Shown here piece after piece: positions 46,305 to 58,541 of a stretch of DNA of 64,000 nt. Where the stretch lies: NCBI RefSeq assembly GCF_000439375.1, contig NZ_ATMI01000012.1, positions 1-64,000 on the forward strand, read 5' to 3'. The translations under genes and the position numbers were made by a program. The notes under the pieces are model-generated. The model was not told the origin of the DNA. It ran no database searches and saw only the letters and a list, made by a program, of their open reading frames with translations. The stretch's first letter is position 1; every line of letters begins with the position of its first letter. The stretch is from Tatumella saanichensis. GTDB taxonomy: Bacteria > Pseudomonadota > Gammaproteobacteria > Enterobacterales > Enterobacteriaceae.

Positions 46305-47195
46305 ATGGCGTCAGAATTATCGATAGCATTGGTAGGACCTGGTGCCATAGGCACAACGGTTGCCGCGGCATTACATGAAAAAGGGCGAACACCGATCCTC
46401 TGTGGACGCACTCCCCATGCTGAATTACGATTACGCTATGAAGGCGGTCAGGTAGTGATCCCTGGGCCGGTAATGACTGAACCTAAAGATATTAGCCACC
46501 CAATAGATTTGGTTTTTGTCGCAGTAAAGACGACCCAAGACCATGCCGCCGCCGCTTGGCTTCAAGCCTTATGCAATCGAGACACTATTGTCTGTGCATT
46601 ACAAAATGGTGTCGAACAAGTCGCGCAACTTGCTCCCTATGTGAATGGTGCCTGTATTATTCCTTCAGTGGTCTGGTTTCCGGCGCAACGTGAAATGGAT
46701 AACTCTGTTTGGTTACGGGATAACCCAAGACTGACACTGCCAGATTACAGTCAATCCCAAAAGGTAATTTCTGCTCTTAAGGATACCCGCTGTCAGGTAG
46801 AGGTAACAGAAGATTTCAATTCTGTTGCTTGGCGGAAATTAATCCAGAATGCAGTGGCCGGACTGATGGTGTTGTCTAACCGTCGTGCGGGGATGTTTTC
46901 TCGTGAAGATATCCGTGAACTGGCACTTAACTATGCACAGGAATGTCTGAATGTTGCGCGAGCAGAAGGTGCTCAACTCAGTGACTCAGTTCCCGAAGAG
47001 ATCGTCAGCCGTTTCAGCCAAGCGCCGTCGGACTTGGGGACATCAATACTGGCGGATCGCCAGTCAGGGCAGCCATTGGAATGGGAAACCCGAAACGGGA
47101 TCATTCAGCGTTGCGGCCGTGCTCATAATATCAGCACCCCTATCAGTGATGTTATTGTCCCGCTACTGGCGGCTGCCAGCGACGGGCCAGGGTAA
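46305..47195 (+). CDS. 2-dehydropantoate 2-reductase family protein (PanE/ApbA)
   Basis: This 296-residue protein starts with the NADP motif IALVGPGAIGTTVAAALHEKGRTPILCGRT (6-35). VALQNGVEQ-like (CALQNGVEQVAQL) and the lysine/asparagine region NSVAWRKLIQNAVAGLMVLSNRRAGM hold the family's catalytic and substrate residues. It reduces ketopantoate or a similar 2-keto acid. AAAGGAGG precedes the ATG. Since enterobacteria normally carry panE elsewhere, this is likely a paralogue. Confidence 0.88.
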   Translation: MASELSIALVGPGAIGTTVAAALHEKGRTPILCGRTPHAELRLRYEGGQVVIPGPVMTEPKDISHPIDLVFVAVKTTQDHAAAAWLQALCNRDTIVCALQNGVEQVAQLAPYVNGACIIPSVVWFPAQREMDNSVWLRDNPRLTLPDYSQSQKVISALKDTRCQVEVTEDFNSVAWRKLIQNAVAGLMVLSNRRAGMFSREDIRELALNYAQECLNVARAEGAQLSDSVPEEIVSRFSQAPSDLGTSILADRQSGQPLEWETRNGIIQRCGRAHNISTPISDVIVPLLAAASDGPG

Positions 47196-47201
47196 CATCA
47201 C

Positions 47202-47468
47202 TTATCGCAGCTGGCTGTCTTTACTACCACGGCGGTTGTAGCCGCTGTGGATTTCATTCTGCTTATCTATTTTGGCTTGGCAGTTTACACAAAATCGAAC
47301 ACCGGCCAGTGCTTGGCGACGGGCCTCTGGGATCGGCTCACCACATTCTTCACAGAACTCCGCGCTTTCGCCATGGCCTAGATTTTCTCTAGCTCGAGCG
47401 ACAGCATCTTCAACTGTATCGTCTATCTGTTTATTGACTGCGCCATCATCAGACCATCCGCCTGCCAT
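47202..47468 (-). CDS. ybiI: DksA/TraR-type C4 zinc-finger protein YbiI
   Basis: Start ATG at 47468, behind GAGGAG; 88 residues, like E. coli YbiI. The zinc finger is CEECGEPIPEARRQALAGVRFCVNCQ, and the end YNRRGSKDSQLR is almost invariant in YbiI. It is a small DksA-like protein; its exact function is not established. It is convergent with the panE-like gene and is core-type, so the accessory zone is not uniformly foreign. Confidence 0.93.
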   Translation of the reverse strand: MAGGWSDDGAVNKQIDDTVEDAVARARENLGHGESAEFCEECGEPIPEARRQALAGVRFCVNCQAKIDKQNEIHSGYNRRGSKDSQLR

Positions 47469-47912
47469 AGTAAATCTCCTCACGTTATCAGTGTAAAAGT
47501 ATAGTTCAAAACTGAACATGGCTTTTACCGCGATTGCTGCCTTTGAACACAACAATTAGGTCGAATTTTACTCGCCCTCATAGGTGTCGCTACGTGAAAT
47601 CTGATAAATTAGCAGGGGGATAACCCACGATAATTCACACAGCGACGTCATTTTTTAGGCCGTTTTTTGTACAGGATCAGAGGTCAAATAATCAGTCCAT
47701 ACTCAAATACCTGTCTCCATGAGTGTGGATCACTGGCCGTTAACGTCAGCTCAGTAATGCATCCGATATTAGCGGGCGGAAAATTTAGCTATTATGGTGT
47801 TAAGCAGACTCGATGGGTGTTTCTAAATGAAATATAAAAAAGACACTGAGGGGTCAAATTACTGAAAGGTGTTGGTCTGATAAGCTTAAATAGACCAAGG
47901 CAGCTAGGCTAT
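47469..47912. other. Intergenic region upstream of ybiI
   Basis: About 440 bases without a convincing gene in any frame. It contains the ybiI promoter and A+T-rich DNA leading into the antitoxin remnant. Confidence 0.5.
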
Positions 47913-48139
47913 ATGGAAACGATCAACATCGATGATGCAAAAAGAATCTATAAAAAGTCGCTCGAACGGTGAGCCAATGTTGATCGCTAAAAACGGTCAT
48001 ACGAAATATCGTTGCACATAAAGAAGATAAGCCAAAACGGAAGCTGGGCTTTCTCAAAGGTAAGGCAAGATCACTCAATGATTTCGATGATTTAAACGCG
48101 GCTGAAATTCAGGATATGTTTAAAGGGGAAGCGGCGTAG
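47913..48139 (+). pseudogene. Degenerate Phd/YefM-type antitoxin gene
   Basis: Pieces in different frames read METINIDDAKRIYKKSLER (then TGA), EPMLIAKNGHTKYR, and KRKLGFLKGKARSLNDFDDLNAAEIQDMFKGEAA before a TAG at 48137. The order, spacing and total length (about 75 codons) match Phd/YefM antitoxins (VxIxDAK..., EPVLITKxGxP..., R-KxGxLKGKxxxxDDFD). At least two frameshifts make it inactive. No toxin gene is recognisable after it. Confidence 0.65.
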
Positions 48140-48334
48140 TCATTGAGTCATTAAGCCTGGGCAGTCCTAGGTTTTATCCGGTGTTTTGTAAAACGGTCTC
48201 CACTGAGAAAAGACTGCGCTTCGAATACTGGCAACTGCAGGAGTGACAGCCGGAGTTAAGAAAACAAGCGGCTGACATGTCACAGGCTACGTGAATCATC
48301 CATAGGCATAGCCTTTGTCTCCGAGAATACCACA

Positions 48335-48362
48335 AGTGCGCATAATGTATATTATGTTAAAT
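48335..48362 (+). other. dif: dif, chromosome dimer resolution site (XerC/XerD)
   Basis: The three parts AGTGCGCATAA, TGTATA and TTATGTTAAAT are the XerC arm, central region and XerD arm of the enterobacterial dif site. From memory the match to E. coli dif is 27 of 28 bases, differing only in the first. It marks the replication terminus. Confidence 0.93.
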
Positions 48363-48488
48363 ATGGTGGGTTTGTTCTTAAGTTCCTGAAAAAGAGGAAC
48401 TTACCGATGAATCAGTCAGTTGCCAAAGTTTAGTTGTGGACTTACGATGACTTCATAACGCAAAAATTACGGGGTATCCGCTAAGTTA

Positions 48489-49608
48489 ATGGCATATTCC
48501 ATCTTACATTTATCGAGGAACAACCAGAGAACTCATCTCATAGTTGATGATGTGACTACCCTACCGGTCATGTTCGCCACAATTTATGGAATGAATGAAC
48601 TGAGCAAGAAACATCTGGGGACTCAAGAAAACATTCTGTGTTCGCTGCGTTTCTTTACGTCTATTACTTTAAGAAGCACAAGCGAACATTTGACTACGAT
48701 TTCTATCGGTCTGGCTACAATATCTCCTGTTATATCAGGGAGCTTGATGGCTTCTTTACCTACCTGCTCGGGAAGCAGCACCTGAGTGACGATACCGCCA
48801 TAATCTCTAACGGTTTTTTACATTCGGCACTCTCCAGAACCAACAAGTCCACCTATGGTAACCACGTCAGAAACGTTGGCCGATTCCTTAAGTATCTCAA
48901 CTATAGATATATGAATCTGGCATACCAAGATATGTCACCTACTGAAGCTCACCAGATTAACCAGGCGAACCACAGAGATTTCGCTGACAGAATTAAGGTC
49001 TTCAACAGAGTTGAAGTATCCAGGAACGAACCCGCACACCGATACAAAAGTATCACCAGTCAGCAAAGTGTCGAACTAACAAACATGTTAATCCCCCCAC
49101 TCCTGAATTTACAGATATCGAGACCGGCGAATTGATCATGGCCGTGGTTAATCCCCAAAACCCATTCGATTCAGGATTTCAACAATACCGTAACTACCTT
49201 ATCCACCGGTTAATGTTTAACTATGGCTTACGTGTTGGTGAAGTTCAATTGTTGTTGAAGGATTGCGTGGGGCCAACCCTTCCAGACAATAGTTATCAGC
49301 GTATCTTTTACAATATGTTGTTACTCACAATTATTTGCGGTTTCCGTTTCCAAGAAATAATGTTGCTGAAAATGACTTCTTTGGTTAAGCGAGAAATCAC
49401 GGATAAAGAAAAACGTCAGCACGCAATAGATCAAGACTGGCCTACTTACAGGTTGGGTAGTGAGTATCTTGGTGCGAAAAAGGCTGGATGGCGGATCCAT
49501 TGGCTGGCGCCAAGCACTTATTCTGTCGTCGTGATGATTTATAAATCTGTTCAAGAATTGACCTTGGGGTTCCGTAAAACGATTCAGGGCTTCAGAGATT
49601 CTAGATAG
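48489..49608 (+). pseudogene. Fused remnants of tyrosine recombinase (integrase) genes
   Basis: The first part reads YSILHLSRNNQRTHLIVDDVTTLPVMFATIYGMNELSKKHLGTQENILCSLRF, shifts frame near 48655 to LYVYYFKKHKRTFDYDFYRSGYNISCYIRELDGFFTYLLGKQHL and shifts again at a run of six C (49092-49097) to TPEFTDIETGELIMAV. FNYGLRVGEVQLLLKDC is the catalytic box I arginine. A second box-I-like sequence, TIICGFRFQEIMLLKM, follows, then WRIHWLAPSTYSVVVMIYKSV. The order suggests an N-terminal integrase fused by deletion to the middle of a second one. It cannot be active. Confidence 0.75.
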
Positions 49609-49752
49609 ATAAAAACCCACTTTTACTTACTCTAATCATCATATTTCATAGATTGATGAGTATGATTCATAGTGCCTATCCCACAGACAGTCATTATCAA
49701 GCTTACTAAATCCATTAAGATGTGATGATTCCTGCCTCTTTTTAGGGTTAAC

Positions 49753-50955
49753 ATGTCCACTATTAATTTCCAAAATCAAACTCCCACGGCTACAAAACAC
49801 GGTCTAACGTTTTTGCTCATTCTCAGCGCCCTGATGGCTGTCACCTCTTTATCCACCGACATCTATCTTCCGGCTATGCCCGTCATGGCAAAGGATTTAC
49901 AGGGTGACGCAGAGCTGACAATCACAGGGTTTCTTATCGGCTTTTGCATTGCACAACTGATTTGGGGACCGATTAGCGATCGTTATGGGCGTCGACTGCC
50001 GCTGTTTATCGGTTTAAGTCTATTCATCATCGGCTCGGTGGGCTGCGCGTTATCAACAGATATCGTGCAAATAGTCTTCTGGCGTGTTTTTCAGGCGTTA
50101 GGAGCCTGTACCGGGCCGATGCTGGCTCGAGCGATGATCCGTGACCTGTTTAACCGTACTCGTGCTGCACAAATGCTTTCGACACTGATGATAATCATGG
50201 CCATCGCGCCGATTGCTGGGCCCCTGATCGGCGGGCAGATGATTAAAGTCACCTCGTGGCATGCCATCTTCTGGCTGCTGGCGATTATCGGAGCATTAAT
50301 GCTGATGTCTTTATTCTGGTTACCCGAAACATTACCTGCTGAAAAACGCTCACAAGCCTCCGTAACCAGAGCCTTTCACAACTACTATGCCTTGCTCACC
50401 AACGCCAGATACATGCGATTTACTTTGTGCCTGACGTTCTACTACGTTGCAGCCTACGCCTTTATCACCGGCTCTCCGTTTGTGTACATCACGTACTTTG
50501 GCGTTGACCCGCAGCATTACGGTTGGTTGTTTGCAGTAAACATTGTTGGACTAATGGCGGTGAGCATGGTCAACAGACGCCTAGTTCACCGCTATCCACT
50601 GGAAGCGTTGCTCAAGAATGCCGTATTCATCGCCACTATTGCCGCAATAGTGCTGGCGGTCACCACCGGCTTGGGTGTGGGTGGAATTACCGTGATTGTC
50701 GGCGCTGTGTTCGTGTTCTTCTCTATGAATGGCATCATCGCGGCGACATCCACGGCTTGCGCTCTGGACGCAGTGCCTAATGTGGCTGGCTCCGCGTCGG
50801 CGCTAATGGGCGCGTTACAATACGGCAGCGGCATCATCTCTTCACTGCTTCTTGCCTTGTTCAGTGATGGCACACCCTGGACGATGGGCTGGATAATTGC
50901 GTTGTTTACAGCAGCCAGCGCCCTGATGGCACTGACCGTTCAGATAAAAAAATAA
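49753..50955 (+). CDS. Bcr/CflA family multidrug MFS transporter
   Basis: This 400-residue 12-helix transporter has the Bcr/CflA signature LSTDIYLPAMPVMAKDL in helix 1, the MFS motif A GPISDRYGRRLPLF, and RVFQALGACTGPMLARAMIRDLF with the motif C region IAPIAGPLIGGQ. It exports drugs or dipeptides with proton influx. It is intact although surrounded by pseudogenes, and it is convergent with the broken nitroreductase. It could be the maintained cargo of the accessory zone. Confidence 0.9.
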   Translation: MSTINFQNQTPTATKHGLTFLLILSALMAVTSLSTDIYLPAMPVMAKDLQGDAELTITGFLIGFCIAQLIWGPISDRYGRRLPLFIGLSLFIIGSVGCALSTDIVQIVFWRVFQALGACTGPMLARAMIRDLFNRTRAAQMLSTLMIIMAIAPIAGPLIGGQMIKVTSWHAIFWLLAIIGALMLMSLFWLPETLPAEKRSQASVTRAFHNYYALLTNARYMRFTLCLTFYYVAAYAFITGSPFVYITYFGVDPQHYGWLFAVNIVGLMAVSMVNRRLVHRYPLEALLKNAVFIATIAAIVLAVTTGLGVGGITVIVGAVFVFFSMNGIIAATSTACALDAVPNVAGSASALMGALQYGSGIISSLLLALFSDGTPWTMGWIIALFTAASALMALTVQIKK

Positions 50956-50962
50956 AACGTCG

Positions 50963-51593
50963 TTATTGATGCCAGACGACACTTTCGTCCAGAGATACCC
51001 GCCCTTCCCTGTAACTCAGGGAGGGATGCGTTTTATCTGGGATCTCAAAAGAAATACCGTAAAGCAGCCTGAAACCCTCAGGAACATTTAATATTCGACG
51101 CACCGTTTGGGCAAAATAACTCAGCACTGCCTGTGGAACGCCTGCGTAACCGCGAGCTGCCAGGGAAAGCAGAAATGTCTGCGCATACATACCGGCGTCA
51201 GAGGCTACGCGAACGTTGTCCCCTACAGCAGGAATGAACAGCAGAGCAACATGAGGCGCGCCGAAAAATCTCACATTACGCTCGACCACTTCTGAGCGAC
51301 TTAAGTTATCCCCCAGCGCAACGCCCAGTGCCTGAATGGCTCGGGATAAGCTTCTTTATCAAACGTAAAATCAAGACTGTAGTTCCCAGCCCTCAGATCT
51401 TCCGTCAGTGCGTGGCTTAATTCACGAAGTTTATCTCCTGCAACGATATGCAGGGACCAGGGTTGAGTATTGCAGTTGGATGGTGCGCATTGCGCTTCGA
51501 GCAAAATGTCTTTGAGGACATAGCTGGGGATGGGAGATGGAAGAAAGGCTCTGGCCGAGTATCTGTTTTTTACTACCTCACTAAACGTTGGTT
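50963..51593 (-). pseudogene. Nitroreductase gene, truncated by IS copy 2 and frameshifted
   Basis: From the IS edge the frame reads YKPTFSEVVKNRYSARAFLPSPIPSYVLKDILLEAQCAPSNCNTQPWSLHIVAGDKLRELSHAL, a nitroreductase N-terminus with the FMN motifs RYSARAF and APSNCNTQPW. A one-base shift near 51305 moves it to GVALGDNLSRSEVVERNVRFFGAPHVALLF, ending at 50963. The IS lies at or within the first codons, so the native start is gone. Confidence 0.88.
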
Positions 51594-51601
51594 TGTAGTG
51601 G

Positions 51602-52776
<1,175 letters not shown>

Positions 52777-52849
52777 AATGTCACCTGTTTTGACTGTGAG
52801 GTGATAATATCACCTCTATTCAGGTGGCCAAATTTAGTGTGCCACTACA

Positions 52850-52917
52850 CCTGCCAGGGGAATATCAGCCGCCTCAAAATTTCTAAAGTTGCGGATTCCG
52901 AGTTTTGATAAATACAT
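52850..52917 (-). pseudogene. N-terminal fragment of an AAA/OLD-family or RecF-like ATPase-nuclease
   Basis: The ATG at 52917 with GAGGGAG upstream starts MYLSKLGIRNFRNFEAADIPLAG, the classic first strand and NFR motif of SMC/RecF/OLD-type ATPases, and is cut by IS copy 2 before the P-loop. OLD-family nucleases are often phage-defence proteins. The rest of the gene is not in the window. Confidence 0.7.
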
Positions 52918-55106
<2,189 letters not shown>

Positions 55107-55140
55107 TATCCGGGCGGGTCCGCTGAGATTGGGGGACCCG

Positions 55141-56073
<933 letters not shown>

Positions 56074-56182
56074 TCATGAAGGGTGTTCATAGACACAATC
56101 ATTTTAACCCTATTACTGACAATAATGATAATTGATATTCTGACCGTATCGAAAATAAGTCTGAATTATCAGAAGGTTTATC

Positions 56183-56974
56183 ATGAAAATACTCGTTGCA
56201 GGGGCGACAGGAAGTATTGGCCTTCATGTCGTCAATACCGCTATCAAAATGGGCCATCAGCCTGTAGCGCTGATCCGAAATAAGCGCAAAGTGAAATCGC
56301 TTCCTCGGGGTACAGATATTTTTTACGGCGATGTTTCATTGCCTGAAACACTCACCGAATTACCGAAAGATATTGATGCCATCATTTTCACTCTCGGTTC
56401 CGATGGTCAGGGTCGTATTGGTGCCAGGGCGATAGATTATGGCGGAGTGTGCAATATTGTACGAATATTCAGGAATGTATCTGTTCGTATCAGCCTGATG
56501 ACCACGATTGGCGTGACTGAACGACTCAGCACCTGGAATCAACGCACTGAGGTTCATGACTGGAAAAGACGTGCCGAGCGTCTGGTCAGGACTACTGGTC
56601 ACCCCTATACCATCGTCAGGCCCGGCTGGTTTGATTACAACAATGATGATGAACACAGGATCGTTATGCTTCAGGGGGATCGTCGCCATGCAGGAACACC
56701 GGAAGATGGTGTGATATCCCGGGAGCAAATCGCCCAGGTTCTGGTCAGTGCCCTAACCCACGACGAGGCAAAAAATAAAACTTTCGAACTGGTGTCTGAA
56801 CGAGGTGAAGCACAGCATGATCTTACCCCACTGTTTGCAGATCTGCTGGCTGATGATCCACAAAAAATTGATGGGGTTCTGGACATAGACAATATGCCTC
56901 TGCGTGAAGAGCCTGACTGCATTATTAACGAGATGAATTTGTATTCAAAAAAATTAACCAATCTACAACCCTGA
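56183..56974 (+). CDS. NAD(P)-binding SDR/NmrA-like protein
   Basis: The 263-residue protein begins with the dinucleotide motif ILVAGATGSIGLHVVNTAIKMGH (residues 3-25). The atypical-SDR body has DIDAIIFTLGSDGQ, RISLMTTIGVT, HDWKRRAERLVRTTGHPYTIVRPGWFDYN and GVISREQIAQVLVSALTH. Such proteins act as NAD(P)H-dependent reductases or redox sensors. AGAAGG precedes the ATG. It is divergent from the LysR gene. Confidence 0.9.
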   Translation: MKILVAGATGSIGLHVVNTAIKMGHQPVALIRNKRKVKSLPRGTDIFYGDVSLPETLTELPKDIDAIIFTLGSDGQGRIGARAIDYGGVCNIVRIFRNVSVRISLMTTIGVTERLSTWNQRTEVHDWKRRAERLVRTTGHPYTIVRPGWFDYNNDDEHRIVMLQGDRRHAGTPEDGVISREQIAQVLVSALTHDEAKNKTFELVSERGEAQHDLTPLFADLLADDPQKIDGVLDIDNMPLREEPDCIINEMNLYSKKLTNLQP

Positions 56975-57098
56975 CAATTTTGTCATATAGCGGTCAGCCT
57001 CATGACAGCTTAGGTCTGTATATTTACATATACAGACGGGGATAATTCCCCTGATACGAATCCAGTTTTAAACATAGATTTTAAAATAGGTATTAAAT

Positions 57099-57350
57099 AT
57101 GAAAGCACTACTTATTACTACATTGGTCATGGGATTTATTTCAGTGAATAATGCCTCTGCTGACCAAGAAATTAATCATGCAGATGGGAAAGAAAAGATC
57201 GGTGTCGTCTCAACCAGCAATGCCTATACGCTTGATGAGTTATCGGATGTTCTTTCTCGCAAGGCTGACGAGCAAGGGGCAACCTCATTCAAAATCCTGT
57301 CGACAGCGGGGGATAATAGACTACACGGGGTTGCTGAAATCTATAAATAA
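57099..57350 (+). CDS. DUF1471 (YhcN/YdgH/BhsA) family periplasmic protein
   Basis: This 83-residue protein has a Sec signal peptide (MKALLITTLVMGFISVNNASA) and a mature part KIGVVSTSNAYTLDELSDVLSRKADEQGATSFKILSTAGDNRLHGVAEIYK with the DUF1471 ending G-x-AEIYK. Family members are stress-induced envelope proteins that affect biofilm and acid or peroxide survival. A RamA-like regulator gene follows 56 bases later, so stress regulation is likely. Confidence 0.92.
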   Translation: MKALLITTLVMGFISVNNASADQEINHADGKEKIGVVSTSNAYTLDELSDVLSRKADEQGATSFKILSTAGDNRLHGVAEIYK

Positions 57351-57406
57351 ATCATAAGCATCCCGAACAGGATGTGTCACAGCCCTCTTAAAGTGAGCGT
57401 CGATAT

Positions 57407-57748
57407 ATGTTCAGAACAGAAGGGATCATCGATGAGATAACTCAATGGATTGATTCAAACTTACACAAGCCGCTGAAGATAGAGGATGTTGCTGCGCGGG
57501 CAGGTTATTCCAAGTGGCATCTTCAGCGGATTTTTGTGCAGGTAAAAGAAGTTAGCCTTGGAAAGTATATTAAAGATAAAAAGCTCAGACTTGCGGCGAA
57601 AGATCTTATTGAAACTAATGAACCAGTGATAAACATAGCCTTTAAATATGGATTTGATTCACAACAGACTTTCACTCGGGTGTTCTCTAAAAAATACAAA
57701 TTGCCACCATTAAAATATCGAAACACCGAAAGGATAAGAAACATGTAA
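57407..57748 (+). CDS. AraC family regulator, RamA/SoxS/MarA-like
   Basis: A 113-residue protein of two helix-turn-helix units and no ligand domain: ITQWIDSNLHKPLKIEDVAARAGYSKWHLQRIFVQVKEVSLGKYIKDKKLRLAAKDL and NIAFKYGFDSQQTFTRVFSKKYKLPPLKYRN. FKYGFDSQQTFTRVF is closest to RamA. Such single-domain regulators switch on efflux and stress genes. It comes after the DUF1471 gene and may be co-transcribed with it. It may be the ramA orthologue or a paralogue, so no symbol is given. Confidence 0.9.
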   Translation: MFRTEGIIDEITQWIDSNLHKPLKIEDVAARAGYSKWHLQRIFVQVKEVSLGKYIKDKKLRLAAKDLIETNEPVINIAFKYGFDSQQTFTRVFSKKYKLPPLKYRNTERIRNM

Positions 57749-57836
57749 CTTTGCAGTCGATTCATGGCACAAAGCGGAAGAGCCAACAAAGTAGAAGGTC
57801 CGATGTGAGCGATATCCGCCGTCAAGGAAGATGTAG

Positions 57837-58036
57837 TTGCCTGGCGATTATCTCCAGATGTACGCTGAGTTATCGCCTCATCTCCGGACTACCTGGAACG
57901 CTACGGAACAACTGAACATTCAGATGATTTATTTCACAATTGCTGGATAAGCAACCGTCTCAGTGAAGATCGTAGTTATCGCTGGGAACGCTTAAAAAAC
58001 GGCGAATCGTATCAATCACTATGCCTGACTCAGTGA
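57837..58036 (+). pseudogene. Decayed gene remnant, unidentified
   Basis: One frame reads LPGDYLQMYAELSPHL (from 57837) and, after a shift near 57884, PDYLERYGTTEHSDDLFHNCWISNRLSEDRSYRWERLKNGESYQSLCLTQ to the TGA at 58034-58036. The second part is protein-like and ends on a proper stop. I do not recognise the family. Confidence 0.4.
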
Positions 58037-58541
58037 CGGTCAATCAGCTTGAAACGGGTTTTGTGGCCGTATTGTGCGGGGCTAGCCAAATGCATTTACC
58101 GCTGCACCTATTGTCGGAAAGGTACTATGCAATCGCACATCGAATATAAATTAATATTACTGAACCCTAAAACCTGATCTAACTCACAAAATTAAAATGT
58201 TTAGTTCATGAACTAATGGACGCAACTGAGGGTGATTTATGGACACTTTTCAACACAGTTATGAACCGAAACTTAGTTCATAACTGTAAATTAGGATTTA
58301 ACTTTTAAAAATATAATTTTAAAACAACTGGTTACGCTAAATCTTGTGATGCTTCAGATTATGTATATTCCTCAAACCCAGAATAGTTAAATCAGATAAT
58401 GTGCATAGGGACTCGCCATGAATCGGATCTTCTGACTAACTCTACGATCGTAACGCTAACCTATAGCCTCTACCCTTCTTATCCAGCATCCAATATTGGC
58501 CGGTTTACGTATCCATCAAATACGTTAGCGGCCAAAGGTTA
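58037..58541. other. Non-coding, A+T-rich region with operator-like repeats
   Basis: No gene is seen. The repeats at 58201-58287 are listed separately. The long A+T-rich stretch and the remnant upstream suggest a deletion of a regulated gene. Confidence 0.5.
58201..58287. promoter_or_regulatory. Cluster of GTTCAT palindromes without a partner gene
   Basis: TTAGTTCATGAACTAA (58201-58216) is a perfect 16-bp palindrome. About 40 bases on, ACAGTTATGAAC (58255-58266) and GTTCATAACTGT (58276-58287) are perfect 12-bp inverted arms around nine bases. All share the half-site GTTCAT. The form suits a MarR- or TetR-type operator pair. Confidence 0.5.

Noticed and set aside
48297..48333. Minus-strand frame reading CGILGDKGYAYG next to dif, like the DKGY motif of IS4/IS5 transposases
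   Set aside because: Only about 12 residues before a stop, with no second motif nearby; too short to call a transposase remnant.
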